This document shows, in pieces, positions 35,201-41,329 of a stretch of 46,847 nt of DNA. Below the pieces are notes generated by a model that had not been told where the DNA came from, searched no databases, and worked only from the letters and a program-made list of their open reading frames with translations. The translations under genes were made by a program, and so were the position numbers. The stretch covers positions 1 to 46,847 of the forward strand of contig NZ_KB907946.1 of NCBI RefSeq assembly GCF_000382285.1. Reading direction: 5' to 3'. Positions within the stretch are counted from its first letter, which is position 1, and every line of letters starts with the position of its first letter. The DNA is from Solimonas variicoloris DSM 15731. GTDB taxonomy: Bacteria > Pseudomonadota > Gammaproteobacteria > Nevskiales > Nevskiaceae.

Positions 35201-36056
35201 CGCGGCCGTCGCGGGCCGAGATCACGTAGCCGTAGGCGCGGCGCTCGCCGCCGTCGGCGCTCGCCGCGCGCAGGTCGACGTAGTGCGCGGGCTCCAGCCG
35301 CTCGCGGCCGGCGGCGTCGCGGCCGGCGTAATAGACGGGCTTGCTGCGCGGCGTCTCGACCAGATGCCAGGCGCCGGCGGCGCGGCCGGCGGGCGCGAAG
35401 AGACGGTAGCCGCCGCGCTCGGCGCCGGCCTGCAGCGACTGCGTCAGGGGCTCGCCGGTGAGGTCGGCGTACGCGGCGGCGATCGCCTGCGGAGCGTCGA
35501 GCGCGAACGCGGCGCGCGCAGCGCCGTCGGCGGCGGGCGTCACGGCGAAGTAGCCGGACACCGCCAGCGGCCGCAGTTCGCGATCGAGCAGGACGTTGAA
35601 GCTGCGCGCGAACACCTCGATGCCGTCGTGCATCTGCCGGAAGCGCGCCACCAGCGGGCCGCGGCCGGTATCGTGCAGCTCGGCGAGCCGCGCCGCGTCG
35701 ACGCTCGCCCGGCTCACGCCGAGCAGCGTGCGCTGTGTCTGCAGCACGCGCCGCGCCGCGGCCTCGGCCTGCAGCGCCGGCCTGAGCGGCGCGAGGCGCT
35801 CGGACACCGCGCCCCGCTCGACCCACAGGAAAGTCGAGCCGCCGAGCGCGGCATCGTAGTGCGACGGGAAGCCGTGGCGGCCGGGCAGCGCCTGCGGCGC
35901 GATCGTCGCGACGCTGCGCCGCGCCACCGCCTGCGCAGCACGCCGGGCGTCGATCGCCGTCGCAGCGGCATCGAAATTGGCGGGCGCAGCGCCCAGATCA
36001 CGCGCGGCCAGCGCCAGCAGCAGCGCGCCGATGAAGGCGGGCACGGAAGTACGCAT
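26616..36056 (-). CDS. Tandem secreted protease polyprotein: M36 - S8/kelch - S8/kelch
   Basis: A single frame without stops codes 3146 residues. It contains, in order, a Sec signal peptide (1-24), an M36 fungalysin-like metalloprotease, a GlyGly-CTERM-like tail (1307-1335), a second signal-like segment (about 1348-1373), an S8 protease with TIG and kelch regions, a second GlyGly tail (2238-2257), a third signal-like segment (2261-2279), a second S8 protease with TIG and kelch regions, and a final GlyGly tail (3122-3146, ending in five Arg). All three active sites are intact. Known GlyGly-CTERM proteins carry one such tail at the C-terminus and are cut by a rhombosortase; three in one chain is unusual. 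ATG at 36056 with AGGGG upstream is the start; earlier in-frame codons to 36206 lack a signal peptide. A missed frameshift or lost stop could split it, so genuine fusion needs sequence confirmation. The three modules are described separately. Confidence 0.85.
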   Translation of the reverse strand: MRTSVPAFIGALLLALAARDLGAAPANFDAAATAIDARRAAQAVARRSVATIAPQALPGRHGFPSHYDAALGGSTFLWVERGAVSERLAPLRPALQAEAAARRVLQTQRTLLGVSRASVDAARLAELHDTGRGPLVARFRQMHDGIEVFARSFNVLLDRELRPLAVSGYFAVTPAADGAARAAFALDAPQAIAAAYADLTGEPLTQSLQAGAERGGYRLFAPAGRAAGAWHLVETPRSKPVYYAGRDAAGRERLEPAHYVDLRAASADGGERRAYGYVISARDGRVLQRKDQTADLAASYRVWADAEGIRQPYDGPLGNGFVPATVRDPAQAPPRAPAATQLVTLAHGPISTQDPWLDDGATQTVGNNVDAYLDIAGIDGYDPLLGDLRATMTAPGVFDYPLVADGDPRSSVARNGAVLNLFYVTNWLHDFWYDHGFGEAAGNAQRRNYGRGGLEDDAMFAQGQDFGGRNNANMSTPPDGYPPRMQMYLWDGPVSGALTVLVPEGLGSFAFGVAEFGPKQFAVDGELAPVDDGSGNAGDGCEAPFANAAEVAGRIALIDRGGCDFVVKTANAQAAGATAVLIADNQDATAPLGLAGQDASVTIGTLAILKRDGARLREALAQGAVTLHVQRDASTDYDGTLDTGIIAHEFFHYVSNRLVGDGNGLINRQGVAMGEGWSDFSTLLLSVRAEDRLVAGNDHYQGPYGAALYVSASTYFGLRRAPYSTDLTVYPMTFRHIAKGEPLPDTAPIAGATDGADNNEVHAAGEIWANTLWEFYAALLNDPRYSFEQARARMQDYVIAGLKMTPVAPTYLEARDALLAAVAATDEADFRLAAAAFAKRGMGVGAIAPDRWSDDLTGVHESNIADAGSFEISAASVDYAYDDGVAGYCTADGVLDAGETAALTLRIRGYGTRTINEPVVAQLSSDADLSFANGGRIVFNPPLASGDEMSATTTFRLERAGVGQPMRLTIAFAPVGEDAGAVLEPQPLTQASFVNFDAQPHARADDVETGAATQVDWQVAALPLGMPGWAVREAGDGNHLWMAPDHASGSDLTLTSPWLEVEDGAEFTMSFDHWFRLEYAGEQDGQQYGYDGAVIELSTNGTDFYNVANLDSHFVEGGYNGLALVFEPNFGVPAFIGELNPQQQLAHSVLSLGYSFGGRRVKLRFRLASDGVIGDTGWMIDNVAFAGIRNLPFSRIVANATACDARPPHADAGPDQSVDARSGGAPTVVQLAGAARDQDGVDTLTVGWVQTDGPQVALSAADTTAPRFQAPDVDAPTVLRFRITVSDGTRVAEDSVAVTVRPAAASGGKGGGGALQPLWLLTLLLLGAARRWRGRPAVHIHRLRNRSMKLRTARVPALLVVVLGLLVAPAAQATTVSRIELPPPYLRADPAQARADEAPAGVLVKLRQAPSGAAKLARLAGPARAAATFAALPAATRERLAQTGLRPRAAYPGLGLLLLDGLPAGGQAALAKTIDALYRSGAVEYAVPDYARRPQAARYPDDTFFSWQWGLDDVAQYQPLVSLWGLGDRDINAPEAWSVRTDGSAVVVAVVDSGIDYYNPDFMPNLWRNPGEMADNGVDDDGNGYVDDVYGIAPVYGSGDPYDDNSHGSLVSGIVGAVGNNGLDSAGVAWQAQLMALKVLNARGFINDSSVIEAIDYVVRTKQALGLPRVVLNLSFGGDADSPALHDAIAAAEAAGILVVAAAGNDSRDIDYRPSYPAADPSDAVLAVGAAATSYTGVAGFSNFGCGTVDVLAPGEWILGPYPGGLAISSGTSQAAAIVSGIAALVWSQNPDAPWQDIKSAILSSSKPLPDLKGASIAQGLVRADAALAYTTATPAVWKLSSTAARPGATVTLHGRHFGAMPGSVRLRRDGGDTALTVQAWSDDAVTAMLPATLDYGAGDLILATAAGVDSAQTCFTVSDRATPVASAAVPRTGATVQASGEQVWVFGGLTPYGTTALTERFDAVSETPYVDTRWLMPHAVHDAGSAQIDGRIYVVGGFDADGIATAHLQIFDPASGSWSTGPDLPAALGEVAVAAGGGRLYVFGGTPQWQQQPTGAEIVATTYVYDPAARRWTQGAAMPVAAYGRAAVLAPAGDAIVVLGGYGEGAQPGTRVDRYDFRNDRWTAGPALAAPRARAAPLVYRDAVYLLHGDGAPSPFGVPMGYRNGALYADGQWREAMSGSIDLIAPAAAVVGDRAYVFGGQTLVVIGGIYYYDASPQVYRFALAARAAVDAPPARSGGGALTLLGLLPLLLAGLRRHGARGVALALAALGLLPFAAQAAAADEFRVPLRNDLALDRVIVRFKDVPLARQASAASARAQAQRLGTRLPPALRAALAQAGATPLKASARTGLVTLKTRRPVGETIEALYRSGMVEFAAPDFRRRAQGLLPNDPYFAVQWTLHNIGQVVNYASGLDDRDLNAPEGWSVRTLAADVVVAVLDSGIDYGHEDLAENIWVHPGEIAGNGVDDDGNGYVDDVHGIDTVDDDSDPADGGVHGTAVAGAIGAVGNNGLGGAGVAWRVQMLPLRIVDQLFLAADSDAVEAIDYLIDLKQRLQLSRVIINASWGDPTNSPALHEAFKAATDAGILVVAAAGNYSMDSDKAPQYPANYDLDGIVAAGATAPDLEGPDYTSNYGCGAVDLFVTSEDATTTFPGNSYGYFGGTSVAAAELSGIAALVWAQYPQAPMLDIKSALLNGAKPLADLRGKAVTEGIARLDAALAAGAGRAALWGASPLAVGPGQTVQLRGYRFGDARGTVAFERDDGTRVALAVQSWSGGRIAAVVPESAAYGSGRLVVETAAGASTNAACFAIAERPVRVGEMAVPRSDAAYAQIGEQLWIVGGTTYYGGTGAVERFDTRAQTSVFDSAWTMPRAVTAMRAAAIGEKLYVVGGMDAQYQAVDALQIFDTVTGQWSEGAPLPEGLIYPAVAAVGGKLLVAGGNRRLFPPELQDDISAQTYVYDPAADAWSAGAPLAQAVANAGIDVDPDSGTVRLLGGYLMNYDYDSFPPTALVQRLAPAGAAWTADDVPMLRARHGMGVLRHDGHLYALHGVGDPAAAGWDDGELFDGSAWSVAVHNARHLTMPAVGRGQTRGYIAGGYDPNYGGMAPIWAFELAGTPNEAEPPPAAHGGGGALGLSLLAPLLLGAWRRRRR
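29286..32015 (-). other. Polyprotein module 2: S8 subtilase with IPT/TIG and kelch repeats
   Basis: Residues 1348-2257. It begins MKLRTARVPALLVVVLGLLV, ending APAAQA, a complete signal peptide with its own ATG at 32015 and a weak GGAA upstream. Independent initiation is therefore possible besides read-through. An inhibitor-like prodomain (GVLVKLRQAP to AVEYAVPDYA) precedes the S8 domain with Asp1552 (VVDSGIDY), His1607 (NSHGSLVSG) and Ser1773 (SGTSQAAA). A calcium-type loop DDDGNGYVDD is inserted after the Asp. An IPT/TIG-like domain (PGATVTLHGRHFG) and kelch-type repeats (VWVFGGLTPYGT, IYVVGGFDADG, LYVFGGTPQ, IVVLGGYGEG) follow. The tail is SGGGALTLLGLLPLLLAGLRR. Confidence 0.83.
32016..36056 (-). 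other. Polyprotein module 1: M36 fungalysin-like metalloprotease with PA and PKD-like domains
   Basis: Residues 1-1347. After the signal peptide, an FTP-type propeptide (about 75-180, with RFRQMHDGIEVFARSFNVLL) precedes the catalytic domain. Its zinc site is HEFFH (648-652), with the third ligand Glu675 in GEGWSDF. A protease-associated domain is inserted before the zinc motif (about 520-630, RIALIDRGGCDFVVKTANAQ). After the peptidase come an Ig-like strand-rich part, a jelly-roll-like segment (DHWFRLEYAGEQDGQQYGYD) and a PKD/REJ-like domain (ADAGPDQSVDARSGGAPTVV). The tail at 1307-1335 is Gly-rich, then WLLTLLLLGAARRWRGR. Expected role: secreted, broad-specificity endopeptidase activated by propeptide removal. 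Confidence 0.85.
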
Positions 36057-36446
36057 CGGTTTCCCCTGAAGCCGTTGCCGGCGGCGCGCCGGCATGGCGT
36101 GGATGACGCGCGATGGCTTCGCCCTGACGAAGCGCACCGCGGGATTCGCTGACCGAATCCGGACGCATCGAGTGTCGGTTTCGTGACCGAATTGCGTCAA
36201 CGCCAAAACATGGCCGCTTTCCGCCTTGGCAACAATCAGCCAGCCGACGCACAGGAACGGACGGCGCCGCGCCGCATCAGCGCGCAGACCGCTGAGGACT
36301 TGTCCTCAGGCGCCGTCGGCAAACAGCTCCGAAGTGCGTGTCGCGGCCGGCGGCGGGAGCCGCCCGGGGGCTTCGCGAACGGCGGCATGTCCCGCGTCCG
36401 ACGCGCGGACCCGCGTCTCGCGCCCATCCGGCGCCGGCCGCCGCCC
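36057..36446. other. Regulatory intergenic region upstream of the protease polyprotein
   Basis: This 390-bp gap shows no supported gene. It holds a perfect palindrome at 36292-36309 (listed separately) and an inverted repeat GGATTCG/CGAATCC (36142-36148 and 36154-36160). Two direct copies of TGACCGAAT also occur (36150-36158 and 36184-36192; ATTCGGTCA on the coding strand, start-to-start 34 bp). The polyprotein ribosome-binding site AGGGG lies just before 36056. I cannot pick a convincing -35/-10 pair. Confidence 0.5.
36292..36309. promoter_or_regulatory. Perfect 8+2+8 palindrome, candidate operator
   Basis: CTGAGGAC-TT-GTCCTCAG has fully complementary arms. It lies 236 bp upstream of the polyprotein start and 138 bp downstream of the LuxR-type regulator stop. 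Its 18-bp size and two-fold symmetry are what dimeric LuxR-family regulators bind. No T-run follows on either strand, which argues against a terminator. Confidence 0.45.
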
Positions 36447-37649
36447 TCAGCTCAGGCCGAGCACGCTCTGGTGCAGCAGGCGCACGAGCGCCGCCTGCCG
36501 CGTGACGCCGGTCTTGCCGAACACCGCCTGCAGATGCGTGCGCGCGGTGTTGCGGCCGATGCCGAGTTGCGCGGCGCTGTCGTCGAGGGTGTGGCCGGCG
36601 GTCAGCAGCAGCGCCAGCGTCGCCTCGGCCTGCGTGAAGCCGAACAGGCGACGCGCGAGGTCCAGCGCCGAGGGCGCGGCGCCGGCCTCCGGATCGCGCA
36701 GGAACACGGCGACCGCCGGACGCCGCCGGCTTTCCGAGAACGGCCCGGGCGGGATCGGCCGCACCAGCAGGCTCAGGCGGGCACGGCCCGACGGGCGCGT
36801 CACCGACATCGCTTCGGCACGCAGGCCGCCGCCAGCCACCGTCGCGCCGCGCAGCGCGCTGCGCAGCAACTGCTGGAACTGGCGCCGCTCGGCGCCGTGC
36901 TCGAGCGACAGCTCGTGCGCGGCGGCGGCGATGCCGTCGCGCGCGTCGAGGATGCGGCGCGCTTCCGGATTGAGATCGAGCAGCGCGCCTTCCTGGTCGA
37001 GGCTGACGACCCCGAGCGCCATGCGATTGACCGAGCCGGCGAACAGCGCGCGCTCGCATTCCAGCGCATCGAGCCGCGCGTGCAGGCGAATCGAGCGCTT
37101 CACGTGCGGCGCGATCAGGCGCAGCAGCGCCTTGTCGTCGGCACCGAACGGCGGCGCATCCGAGGCGCGCGTCGCGCGCAGACGGCATTCGAGGCCGTCG
37201 CGCGAATAGATGTCGGTGCCCATCAGATGGCGGATGCCGAGCGGCCGCAGGTAATCCTGGTAGACCGCGCTGCTGCGCCACGGCCGGCCGACGAAGTCCT
37301 CGGGCGTGACGGCCTCGCCTTCCGGCAGGCCGACGAAGGGATCGACCGCGAAGAAGTGCGTCTGGTAGGAGCGCTGGCTTTCGAGCGTGATCTGCCCGGT
37401 GTGCACCATCACGCCGGCATGCACCGGCGACGGCGGCCGCATGATCAGCGTCACGTGCAGCGCGCCGAGCTGCTCGCGCAGCATCTCCATCGCCGTCTGC
37501 AGCGGCGGCGTCTCCAGCGGCCCGTCGTAGACCGCGCTGAGCAGCCGGTCGAGGAAGGCCTGCCGCTCGCCGCCGATGGCGACGGCGGACGACGGCGGCA
37601 TCGCGGCCGCGCGCGCGCGCGCCGTGCGACGGGCAAGGATTGCCGGCAT
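36447..37649 (-). CDS. LuxR-family transcriptional regulator (PAS/GAF-like sensor, C-terminal HTH)
   Basis: The 400-residue protein ends in a LuxR-type DNA-binding domain: FGFTQAEATLALLLTAGHTL, then DDSAAQLGIGRNTARTHLQA and VFGKTGVTRQAALVRLL. The N-terminal 170 residues look GAF-like and the middle part PAS-like (MALGVVSLDQEGALLDLNPE). The architecture is that of orphan LuxR regulators common in high-GC Proteobacteria, not of acyl-homoserine-lactone receptors or response regulators; the ligand is unknown. The ATG at 37649 is preceded by GGAGGAG at eight bases. It lies upstream of the protease polyprotein on the same strand, so it is the best candidate local regulator of that gene. Confidence 0.88.
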   Translation of the reverse strand: MPAILARRTARARAAAMPPSSAVAIGGERQAFLDRLLSAVYDGPLETPPLQTAMEMLREQLGALHVTLIMRPPSPVHAGVMVHTGQITLESQRSYQTHFFAVDPFVGLPEGEAVTPEDFVGRPWRSSAVYQDYLRPLGIRHLMGTDIYSRDGLECRLRATRASDAPPFGADDKALLRLIAPHVKRSIRLHARLDALECERALFAGSVNRMALGVVSLDQEGALLDLNPEARRILDARDGIAAAAHELSLEHGAERRQFQQLLRSALRGATVAGGGLRAEAMSVTRPSGRARLSLLVRPIPPGPFSESRRRPAVAVFLRDPEAGAAPSALDLARRLFGFTQAEATLALLLTAGHTLDDSAAQLGIGRNTARTHLQAVFGKTGVTRQAALVRLLHQSVLGLS

Positions 37650-37706
37650 TGACGTTTCTCCTCCGCAAGCAGCGAGCGCGCCGGTCGTCGCCGCCGCGTC
37701 GCAGCG

Positions 37707-37752
37707 AACGTCAGGGAGCAGCGATACGCCGGCGCGCGTATCCGCTGACGTT
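37707..37752. promoter_or_regulatory. Spaced inverted repeat upstream of the LuxR-type gene
   Basis: AACGTCAG (37707-37714) and CTGACGTT (37745-37752) are perfect 8-base inverted copies with 30 bases between them, about three helical turns. A small palindrome, GCTGA-cgttta-TCAGC, overlaps the right half at 37744-37759. The pair lies 58 bp upstream of the regulator start and could be an autoregulatory site. The rest of 37650-37938 shows no gene. Confidence 0.3.
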
Positions 37753-37877
37753 TATCAGCGCCAGCCGCCAGTCAGATCATCCGAAAGGACGAGAGGCGCG
37801 CGCCGCGACGGCGATCGCGAGGCGGCGGCGACTGCGGCGCCGGCCCCGGGCCGGACGATATCGGCAGAAGAAACGAT

Positions 37878-37905
37878 GGAGAAAGCGGCGTGCCGCGCGG
37901 CACGC
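37878..37905 (-). terminator. Candidate terminator of the cyd operon
   Basis: On the minus strand a perfect palindrome GCGTGCCGC/GCGGCACGC (37905-37888) is followed by CGCTTTCTCC, a short pyrimidine-rich tail. It lies 34 bp after the ybgE stop. The tail is weak, so efficiency is doubtful. Confidence 0.4.
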
Positions 37906-37938
37906 GAGACGCAGCGGCGCCGTGGCGGTGCCGCTGTT

Positions 37939-38244
37939 TCAGCCGAGCGCGCCGCGCAGCGCGCCGCCGCCGAGGCGCAGCGCCACCGCGGCGAGCGCGG
38001 CGGCGCAGGCCCAGCCGGACAGCAGCCAGCGCGGCAGCGGATGGCGCGGAACGAAGCCGACGCCGCGCGTCAGGCCCGCCGCCATCGCCCAGCAGGCCAG
38101 CGTCGCCGCCCAGTGATCGGCCTTGCCCTGCGCGTCAACGAGCAGGCGCGGATAGGCGGTGATGGCGAGCATCAATCCGACCCCGACCGCCAGCGCCAGC
38201 CAGGACTGGCGCGGCGGCTGATCGGGCTCGCCCGTGGCGCTCAC
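37939..38244 (-). CDS. ybgE: Cyd operon protein YbgE
   Basis: The 101-residue membrane protein has three hydrophobic segments (LALAVGVGLMLAITAYPRLL, WAATLACWAMAAGLTRGVGF, and a C-terminal Leu/Ala helix). Its size, the GVGFVPRH loop and its place as last gene after cydX identify it as YbgE, a conserved accessory of cytochrome bd operons of uncertain function. The GTG start at 38244 overlaps the cydX stop as GTGA, so translation is coupled. A weak terminator follows. Confidence 0.85.
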   Translation of the reverse strand: MSATGEPDQPPRQSWLALAVGVGLMLAITAYPRLLVDAQGKADHWAATLACWAMAAGLTRGVGFVPRHPLPRWLLSGWACAAALAAVALRLGGGALRGALG

Positions 38245-38357
38245 GAATGCTCCTCGGAGCCTTCGCGGCGCGCCTCCTCGTTCTCACCCCACATGGCGTT
38301 GAGGATCGCCAGCAGGACCGCGAAACCTACACCCAGCACCCACGCGAAATACCACAT
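38241..38357 (-). CDS. cydX: Cytochrome bd small subunit CydX
   Basis: This 38-residue single-span protein begins MWYFAWVLGVGFAVLLAILN and continues AMWGENEEA, the CydX (YbgT) signature. It then has an acidic tail. CydX is needed for stability and heme retention of the CydAB oxidase. The gene starts 13 bp after cydB and overlaps ybgE by four bases. It is shorter than many gene-finding thresholds, so it is easily missed. Confidence 0.95.
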   Translation of the reverse strand: MWYFAWVLGVGFAVLLAILNAMWGENEEARREGSEEHS

Positions 38358-38370
38358 CGTGTCTTTCTCC

Positions 38371-39507
38371 TTAGTAAGCGCTGTGTTCGTCGCGCTTGAT
38401 CCGCTCGACGGTGACCTTGCCGCGCATCACGCGGTAGGCCCAGCTCGTGTAGAAGATGATCAGCGGCATGAAGATCAGCGTGGCCCACAGCATGATGCCC
38501 AGCGTCAGGTGGCTGGAGACGCTGTCCCAGACCGTGAGGCTGTGATTCGGATCGGACGACGACGGCATCAGGAACGGGAACATCGACACGCCGGCCGTGC
38601 CGATCACGCCGACGATGGCGAGCGACGAGGCGATGAAGGCCAGGCCGGTACGCCCCGCGCGCGTCAGCAGCATCGCCAGCAGGCCGCCGGCGAAGGCCAG
38701 CGCCGGTACCAGCATGGTCAGCGGCGCCTTCTCGTAGTTGGCCAGCCACGCGCCGGTCTGGCGCACCACTTCCTTGGCGGCCGGATTCGGCAGCGCGTTC
38801 GGATCGATCGTCGAGGTGATCGCATAGCCGTCGAGGTGCGCGACCCAGAAGCCGGCGGCCGCGAAGCCGAGCAGCATCAGCGTGCCGGCGCCGTAGACTG
38901 CAGCGCGCGCGCGCGCCGCCAGCGGCTCCTCGGTGCGGTGCGCCAGATAGATGCCGCCGTGAAAGACCAGCATCGCGCTCGACACCACGCCGCACAGCAG
39001 CGCGAACGGATTGAGCAGCTGCCAGAAGCTGCCGGTGTAGTACGGCACGAGCAGCGAGTTGAAGTGGAACGGCACGCCCTGCAGCAGGTTGCCGAAGGCC
39101 ACGCCGAAGATGATCGGCGGCACCGTGCCACCGACAAACAGGCCCCAGTCCCAGGTGCGGCGCCAGGTCGGATTCTGCAGCTTGCTGCGGTAGTCGAAGC
39201 CGACCGGGCGGAAGAACAGCGCCCACAGCACGGCCAGCATCGCCCAGTAGAAGCCCGAGAAGGCAGTGGCGTAGATCAGCGGCCAGGCGGCGAAGATCGC
39301 GCCGCCGCCGGTGATGAACCACACCTGGTTGCCGTCCCAGTGCGGGCCGACCGTGTTGATGACGACGCGGCGCTCGATATCGCTGCGGCCGACAAAGGGC
39401 AGCAGCGTGCCGACGCCCATGTCATGGCCGTCCATGATGGCGAAGCCGACGAGCAGGACGCCGACCAGCAGCCACCAGATCAGTTTCAGTGTTTCGTAGT
39501 CGAACAT
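38371..39507 (-). CDS. cydB: Cytochrome bd ubiquinol oxidase subunit II CydB
   Basis: The 378-residue polytopic subunit has the conserved start MFDYETLKLIWWLLVGVLLV with FAIMDGHDMGVG (residues about 22-33). It then has VGPHWDGNQVWFITGGGAIF in the second helix hairpin. Length equals that of E. coli CydB (379). It has no heme of its own and forms the heterodimer with CydA, with a proton or oxygen path in the family. It starts 10 bp after the cydA stop with AGGGAA as ribosome-binding site and ends 13 bp before cydX. Confidence 0.97.
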   Translation of the reverse strand: MFDYETLKLIWWLLVGVLLVGFAIMDGHDMGVGTLLPFVGRSDIERRVVINTVGPHWDGNQVWFITGGGAIFAAWPLIYATAFSGFYWAMLAVLWALFFRPVGFDYRSKLQNPTWRRTWDWGLFVGGTVPPIIFGVAFGNLLQGVPFHFNSLLVPYYTGSFWQLLNPFALLCGVVSSAMLVFHGGIYLAHRTEEPLAARARAAVYGAGTLMLLGFAAAGFWVAHLDGYAITSTIDPNALPNPAAKEVVRQTGAWLANYEKAPLTMLVPALAFAGGLLAMLLTRAGRTGLAFIASSLAIVGVIGTAGVSMFPFLMPSSSDPNHSLTVWDSVSSHLTLGIMLWATLIFMPLIIFYTSWAYRVMRGKVTVERIKRDEHSAY

Positions 39508-39517
39508 GGCAATTCCC

Positions 39518-41074
39518 TTAGTGCGCGATGGCGTCCGAGTCGTAGCGGCCGGTGCCCAGGCTGCCCGGGCCGAGCCGCGCGAAGCGCACCATCAGGTAGA
39601 CCTCGACGATGAGCAGCACCGTGTAGAAACCGATGAAGCCGGCCAGCGAGCCGTACAGGCTCTCCACCGACAGCGTCGACACCGACAGGTGGGTCGGCAG
39701 CACGCCGTAGATCGTCCACGGCTGGCGGCCGTATTCGGCGACGAACCAGCCGAGTTCGCAGGCGATCCACGGCAGCGGCAGCGACCACAGCGCCCACTTC
39801 AGCAGCCATTCCTTGTGCGCGCACTCGCCCTTGACGGTGTACCAGGCGGCGACCGCGAACAGCGCCAGCATCAGAAAGCCGATGCCGACCATGAAGCGGA
39901 ACGTCCAGAACATCGGCGTGACGCGCGGAATGGTGCTGTCGACCGCCTTGGCGATCATCTCCGGCGTGGCGCTGTCGACGTTCTCGGTATAGCGGCGCAG
40001 CAGCAGACCGAAGCCGAGATCGGCCTTGTGCGCGTCGAACGTGGCGCGCGCATCGGCGTCGCTCCGATCGGCACGCAGGCGCTCCAGCGCCTTGACGGCC
40101 TCGATACCGGAGACGATGCGGTGGTGATTCTTTTCCTTGATCTCGGCGATGCCGGGGATTTCCTTGCTGATCGAGCGCGTGCCGATCAGACCCATGACCC
40201 ACGGGATCTGCACCGCCCAGTCATTCTTCTGCTCGGCCTCGTTCGGCCAGGCGACGAGGTTGAACGGCGCCGGCGCCGGCTCGGTCTCCCACATCGCCTC
40301 GAGCGCCGCCATCTTGGTCTGCTGCGCCTCGCCGACCGTGTAACCCGATTCGTCACCGAGCACGATCACCGAGCACACCGAAGCCAGGCCGAACGCGGCG
40401 GCGATGCGGAAGCTGCGCTTGGCGAACTCGACGTCGCGGCCCTTGAGCAGATACCAGGCCGACACCGACAGCACGAACATCGCGCCGGTGACGTAGCCGG
40501 CCGACACCGTGTGCACGAACTTGGCCTGCGCGTCCGGATTGAAGACCACCGCCCAGAAGTCGGTCAGCTCCATGCGCATGGTCTCGAAGTTGAACTCGGC
40601 GCCGACCGGGTTCTGCATCCAGCCGTTGGCGATCAGGATCCACAGCGCCGACAGATTGGTGCCGACCGCCATCAGGATCGTGACCAGCAGGTGCTGCGGC
40701 TTGGACAGGCGATCCCAGCCGAAGAAGAACAGGCCGATGAAGGTCGACTCGAGGAAGAAGGCCATCAGGCCCTCGATCGCCAGCGGCGCGCCGAAGATGT
40801 CGCCGACGTAGTGCGAGTAGTACGCCCAGTTGGTGCCGAACTGGAACTCCAGCGTGATGCCGGTCGTCACGCCGAGCGCGAAGTTGATGCCGAACAGCTT
40901 GCCCCAGAAGCGCGTCATGTCCTTGTAGATGACCTTGCCGGTCATCACGTAGACGCTCTCCATGATGACGAGCAGCCAGACCATGCCGAGCGTGAGCGGC
41001 ACGAAGAGGAAGTGGTACATCGCCGTCGCAGCGAACTGCAGGCGGGACAAATCGACGAGATGCTCACTGATCAT
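39518..41074 (-). CDS. cydA: Cytochrome bd ubiquinol oxidase subunit I CydA
   Basis: This 518-residue subunit binds hemes b558, b595 and d and oxidises quinol while reducing oxygen to water. The first ligand is His21 in [12 protein letters not shown] (E. coli His19). Other family blocks are [20 protein letters not shown] and the [13 protein letters not shown] segment near the quinol site. The periplasmic Q-loop is long (about residues 245-390), as in E. coli CydA, so this is an L-type bd-I-like oxidase rather than the short cyanide-insensitive CioA. The ATG at 41074 overlaps the cydP stop as ATGA; the in-frame extension to 41188 is antisense-like sequence within cydP and is rejected. Confidence 0.97.
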   Translation of the reverse strand: MISEHLVDLSRLQFAATAMYHFLFVPLTLGMVWLLVIMESVYVMTGKVIYKDMTRFWGKLFGINFALGVTTGITLEFQFGTNWAYYSHYVGDIFGAPLAIEGLMAFFLESTFIGLFFFGWDRLSKPQHLLVTILMAVGTNLSALWILIANGWMQNPVGAEFNFETMRMELTDFWAVVFNPDAQAKFVHTVSAGYVTGAMFVLSVSAWYLLKGRDVEFAKRSFRIAAAFGLASVCSVIVLGDESGYTVGEAQQTKMAALEAMWETEPAPAPFNLVAWPNEAEQKNDWAVQIPWVMGLIGTRSISKEIPGIAEIKEKNHHRIVSGIEAVKALERLRADRSDADARATFDAHKADLGFGLLLRRYTENVDSATPEMIAKAVDSTIPRVTPMFWTFRFMVGIGFLMLALFAVAAWYTVKGECAHKEWLLKWALWSLPLPWIACELGWFVAEYGRQPWTIYGVLPTHLSVSTLSVESLYGSLAGFIGFYTVLLIVEVYLMVRFARLGPGSLGTGRYDSDAIAH

Positions 41075-41274
41075 GGGCGGATGCTCGGTGGAGAAGAAGG
41101 GGCGGCGGCCGGATCGCTGCCTAGCAGGGTTTCGCCGGCACGATCGCCGTCGACCGTCACACGCTGATGGTTCACGAACAGACTCCACAGCGCGAAGATC
41201 GCGACGAGCTTGAGCACGACGATGACGATGATGTGGCGCAGCAGGCGCTTGTCATCGAGGCGTCGGGCGGGCAT
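41071..41274 (-). CDS. cydP: Putative cytochrome bd small subunit CydP
   Basis: The 67-residue protein has one membrane helix ([20 protein letters not shown]) preceded by the basic stretch [13 protein letters not shown]. This is the pattern of the small CydP proteins encoded ahead of cydA in several Proteobacteria. A part in bd-oxidase assembly or stability is inferred from position; no activity is known to me. The ATG at 41274 fits the family length; a GTG at 41304 in the same frame is possible but has no ribosome-binding site. It is the first gene of cydP-cydA-cydB-cydX-ybgE. Confidence 0.72.
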   Translation of the reverse strand: MPARRLDDKRLLRHIIVIVVLKLVAIFALWSLFVNHQRVTVDGDRAGETLLGSDPAAAPSSPPSIRP

Positions 41275-41329
41275 CGCGGCTACCGGTGGATGGAAGGACT
41301 TCACGTGCGATCAGCATCGGAACGAAAAC

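Noticed and set aside
25593-36152. A 3519-codon open frame on the plus strand, antisense to the protease polyprotein
   Set aside because: It has no recognisable domains and is an Arg/Ala/Val/Gly-rich shadow typical of GC-rich genes. The minus-strand reading has signal peptides, three complete active sites and repeats.
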